Source: Cryptococcus deneoformans JEC21
Taxonomy: Eukaryota; Basidiomycota; Tremellomycetes; Tremellales; Cryptococcaceae
Reading direction: 5' to 3'
NCBI RefSeq assembly: GCF_000091045.1
Contig: NC_006685.1
Coordinates: 105,001-130,000, forward strand
DNA length: 25,000 nt
The number at the start of each line of letters is the position of its first letter. Position 1 is the stretch's first letter. Of the stretch, positions 22,325-25,000 are shown one piece after another. Under the pieces are notes generated by a model, which saw only the letters and a list, made by a program, of their open reading frames with translations, was not told the DNA's origin and did not search any database. The position numbers and the translations under genes were made by a program.

Positions 22325-22564
22325 CTATTGCTCGTCAGAGGAATGGCTATAAAGCCCTGAGGCTATACTAACTATATGCATAGGCCATCTTTTCGGGTTG
22401 AACGGATATAAACGTAAAATATGTAACCTAGCGGCTCGAGCAGGCTCACGATCTCCGCCGTTAGCTCTCTCTGGGGTTGTCCTCCCCAAGACAGGGGTGA
22501 TGCTCCGCCCAGTGACTTCCTTGGCGGTCGGAGTGGTTTCAGTATTCTCTGAGGGGGAGCTCAT
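22325..22564 (-). CDS. Hypothetical reading frame overlapping the upstream one by ATGA
   Basis: An ATG-initiated frame of 79 codons, rich in Thr, Pro, Glu and Arg at the start (MSSPSENTETTPTAKEVTG). Its ATG overlaps the TGA of the preceding frame (22561-23145 minus) in the four bases ATGA, a layout seen in some retroelements for termination-reinitiation. No domain is recognised, and it may be the decayed end of a mobile or subtelomeric element rather than a gene. Confidence 0.25.
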   Translation of the reverse strand: MSSPSENTETTPTAKEVTGRSITPVLGRTTPERANGGDREPARAARLHILRLYPFNPKRWPMHIVSIASGLYSHSSDEQ

Positions 22565-23145
22565 TTGAGGTCTTGATGCGCTGTTGAATGGAAGGGAAAC
22601 TTCTTTCGTTTATAGGCGGCAGGCCTAGGAAACATGTCCTGCGAGTCCTCGGACCAAGCAAAGGTCCTCGGCGAGTAGTCACAGTAGTATCCCATGGCCC
22701 TCAAGTTGGCGAGAGCCTCGGACCTATAGGCCTTCCCATACTTGGCGGCCCGAGTCTTGGCCTTCTTCACCGCCTCTGGGGAAGCATCTCGGTGAGCGTA
22801 CCAGTAACGGTAGCGAGCGAGCTCTGGGTGCTCCTGGCTTTCTACCAGCTCGAAGCGCATCCACGCCTGCTCGGGGCGAAAAGACTCGATAAAGTCGATC
22901 TGGAACTCTCCTTGGGCATGGCCAGGCCCAAAGAACTTGGGAACTCGATTCTTGTCTCCAGTTTCCGAGTTGTAACACGTGGCCCTCTGCCCAGCTCTTT
23001 CAAGGATTTGAGGAATGGTTTAGGGTTGATCCTTGGACTTGCAGAAGATAATCGCTTGCGATTCGGGTCTTCTGGGCTTCCGGAAATGACAGATGAGCTT
23101 TTGAAGAATAGCAGGCAGATCGTACTGTTTGCTGCTAGACTTGTC
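22561..23145 (-). pseudogene. Partial helicase copy fused to an unrecognised tail
   Basis: Reading on the minus strand, the first ~255 bp (23145-22891) repeat the motif-IV part of the neighbouring RecQ-like helicase (DKSSSKQYDLPAILQKL, SQAIIFCKSKDQ) with one TAA (23020-23022) where the other copy has GAA. After the shared QIDF the frame stays open but changes to sequence not found in the other copy, with R/Y/A-rich stretches such as ARYRYWYAHRDASPEAV and SEALANLRAMGYYCDYSP, ending at 22561. I do not recognise this tail. It may belong to another element joined at the duplication breakpoint, or be a diverged alternative end of the helicase family. Confidence 0.5.
22891..23145. repeat. Direct repeat copy 1 (helicase motif-IV segment)
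   Basis: About 255 bp matching 23729-23983 at a constant offset of 838 bp with no net insertion or deletion, differing at roughly one base in eight by eye. Both ends of the match are abrupt, which marks duplication or recombination breakpoints. Confidence 0.85.
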
Positions 23146-24254
23146 AATCACGTGGGCAGGTAGGTACAACCGTCACAGGAATGACAACTTGCGCGTTGAA
23201 GCGTATGATAAAATTCTCCCATATGACCACTTGGTTCTTGGCAACCAAATGATCCTGCTCATGGCAAGGTGCTGAAACTGTTTGGTGGAAAAGGGGGTGA
23301 GCCTGGTCAAGCAAGAGAAACCAAGAGTTTTGGATCAGACGAGAGGTTAGAGGAGGATCGCGGGGAAGCGGGGAATAGGTGGGTTGGTGACCCCTCTTGA
23401 ATGGTACACTTTGGACGCAAAGGTCGCACTGGCCAGCATTTAGGGTGAGACACGTTGCCTCGGTCCCATCCATATAACTCCCAATGGTCAGCCTACGGCA
23501 GACGTTGTGCTGCATCCATTCCTTAAGAAGCCTGTTCCCATTAGGAGTGTAGAAAACTGCCGTGTTGAAGGATCCAGAGAAGACACAGACCTTGAAAAGA
23601 TGCCCAAGTCGACCACCTCTACCACCACCCTGGATAACTTCGAAAAGATCCCAAGGATCACCCAAGAAGTACACCACATCAATATTTGGCATATTGACGC
23701 CAGCACCAAGACCGGAGGTGGAACAGAGAAAGTCGATCTGGGACTCTCCTTGGGCATGGCCTGGGCCAAAGAACTTGCGAACTTGATCCCTGTCCCCAGC
23801 TTCCGAGTTGTACCATGTGGCCCTCTGCCCAGCTCTTTTAAGGATTTGAGAAATGGTTTCGGGTTGATCCTTGGACTTGCAGAAGATAATCGCTTGCGAT
23901 TCGGGTCTTCTGTGCGTCCTGAAATGGCAGACGAGCTTTTGAAGAACAGCAGGCAGATCGTACTGCTTGCTGTTAGACTTGTCGACAAACTTTGGCTTCA
24001 TCTGTACTTCGTAATTGAATTATTTGGTCAACTGATGTAAACAAACTTGCCAGTAAATGTCAGTTACTCACATCGCCATTGGGGGATTGATGGGAATCCT
24101 CATCTCTGTAGCTTCGGAAATCCAAAGGCACTGGAGAATTTTGAGCATGAGCGAGGGAGGAAGGGAGGCAGACACAAAAACTTTCGGGATTGAATATGCG
24201 GAAAGTATCCTCAGAGCTGGCATCGAAAGGCCTCCATTCAGGTGATGTCAATGC
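23144..24254 (-). pseudogene. RecQ-like DNA helicase, C-terminal fragment (telomere-linked helicase type)
   Basis: Two exons can be joined: 24254-24072 and 24001-23144, with a 70-nt intron (GTGAGT..TACAG), in phase. The second encodes the helicase C-terminal RecA-like domain: motif IV (QAIIFCKSK), motif V region (STSGLGAGVNMPNIDVVYF) and motif VI as VIQGGGRGGR where RecQ proteins usually have QExGRAGR. A Cys-rich end (CRRLTIGSYMDG, CLTLNAGQCDLC) resembles the RecQ zinc-binding element. Such helicases lie next to telomeres in several fungi (for example S. pombe tlh1, Magnaporthe TLH). The first exon (61 codons, FCVCLPSSLAHAQNS, FRSYRDEDSHQ) may match the end of the first RecA-like domain, but motifs I and II are not found in the remaining 0.75 kb. 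So it is a fragment, or its N-terminal exons lie beyond the window or have decayed. Confidence 0.7.
23729..23983. repeat. Direct repeat copy 2 (helicase motif-IV segment)
   Basis: The copy lying inside the longer helicase reading frame, whose frame is uninterrupted here. It pairs with the segment starting at 22891. At the position of the TAA stop in copy 1 this copy has a GAA codon, so it is the less decayed of the two. Confidence 0.85.
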
Positions 24255-25000
24255 CTGACAAAGTTTGGTAGTGCCGGTAAAGCATTAATTAGGTTGTTAT
24301 TTTCCGTGACCGAAGGAGATGGGTGTGAAATAGGGGCATAGTGTTTCAACTACATCTCGTAAGGATGATAGAATTCTTCACCGTTGACTAGAATGATGTT
24401 GATGCTAGGAGGATTCATAGGTATTGGTCTATTATTTGTTTCATAGGTTTGGAAGGAAACATGTCTGATGTGCTTCTTCATACACAGACCTTCCCTGTCC
24501 ATGCACATCAGCGACTATTCTATCAGAGCAAGTGGATTAGTACACTAACAAGATGAGACCTACGATTAAATCCACCTCGACGCCCGCGACGTTACCAGCT
24601 TCGAGAGCCCACTGGGAGCATTACGACTTATAAAGATGCCGCAAGCTTGTAAAAACGCGGTCGAAGCTTTCCATAGGATGACGGAATTCCTGTCGAAGCC
24701 TGAAAACTTCCAAATTTATACCGATGACGACCGGTCAAAGATGGTAAGACTAGATACCAAGACGAGACTTGTCAATACGAGACCTTGTTTGATGTGTCGA
24801 ACATACGAAGATTTGTCTTTGATTGCGATATGAAGAAATTTAATAAGATAAAGCGATAAGGAGGTAACCCCCCTGGCGATACGCTTGCACTGGGAACCCA
24901 GAAGTGACGATAGTTGATTGTACATGTCCTCAAGGAAAGCGACTCATCAAAAAAGACGGGCTTGGAAAAGCTCGCTAAAGTGTAAAATATGTCGCTCTAA
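24255..25000. other. Region upstream of the helicase fragment, no clear gene
   Basis: About 750 bp without a supportable gene. On the minus strand a degenerate frame around 24290-24415 (starting MNPPSINIILVNGEEF, broken by TAG) could be a decayed helicase exon. On the plus strand an ATG frame of 65 codons at 24636-24833 has no recognised domain. Upstream helicase motifs I-II would be expected here but were not seen. Confidence 0.45.

Noticed and set aside
22588..23163. 191-codon plus-strand frame, and the similar frame at 23507-24040
   Set aside because: They are antisense shadows of the duplicated helicase segment, whose meaningful motifs read on the minus strand.
24636..24833. 65-codon plus-strand frame (MPQACKNAVEAFHRM..)
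   Set aside because: It superficially recalls reverse-transcriptase wording but lacks any diagnostic motif and neighbouring polymerase sequence.

Overview
The window is nuclear DNA of an intron-dense fungus. Nine genes can be reconstructed, and eight of them have several short introns (mostly 41-82 nt, GT..AG with CTNAC-like branch points). Pyrimidine-rich leaders and the protein families fit a basidiomycete yeast of the Tremellales, most like Cryptococcus. That assignment is inferred from gene architecture and remembered family resemblance, not from a search.

Left part (1-8.5 kb): a PP2C protein phosphatase of the Ptc2/Ptc3 type (+). Its N-terminal GQTLSEP exon is separate and upstream, and its start codon is not visible. 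Next is a 12-exon DHA1-type major facilitator transporter (-). Divergent from it, across about 965 bp, is an FAD-dependent DAO-family oxidoreductase (+) whose otherwise intact 9-exon frame is broken by one in-frame TGA.

Middle (9-15.3 kb): SUMO (-), gluconokinase (+) sharing an upstream region with SUMO, and an OST-alpha/DUF300 (TMEM184-like) membrane protein (+) whose N-terminus is spread over four exons of 27-32 nt.

Right-middle (16.6-21.6 kb): a HEN1 small-RNA 2'-O-methyltransferase (+), the glutamate-cysteine ligase regulatory subunit (+), and, convergent to it, a small HD-domain phosphohydrolase (-) containing a GC-AG intron. These are separately transcribed genes with no evident shared pathway; only the transporter/oxidase pair and the SUMO/gluconokinase pair share upstream regions.

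Right end (21.6-25 kb): gene-poor and mosaic. It carries the C-terminal half of a RecQ-like helicase of the kind often linked to telomeres in fungi. A 255-bp segment of it is present a second time as a direct repeat 838 bp away. There the helicase frame carries a TAA and runs into an unrelated, unrecognised reading frame, which overlaps another by ATGA. This looks like the edge of a subtelomeric or repeat-rich region. No CRISPR array, rRNA or tRNA was seen.
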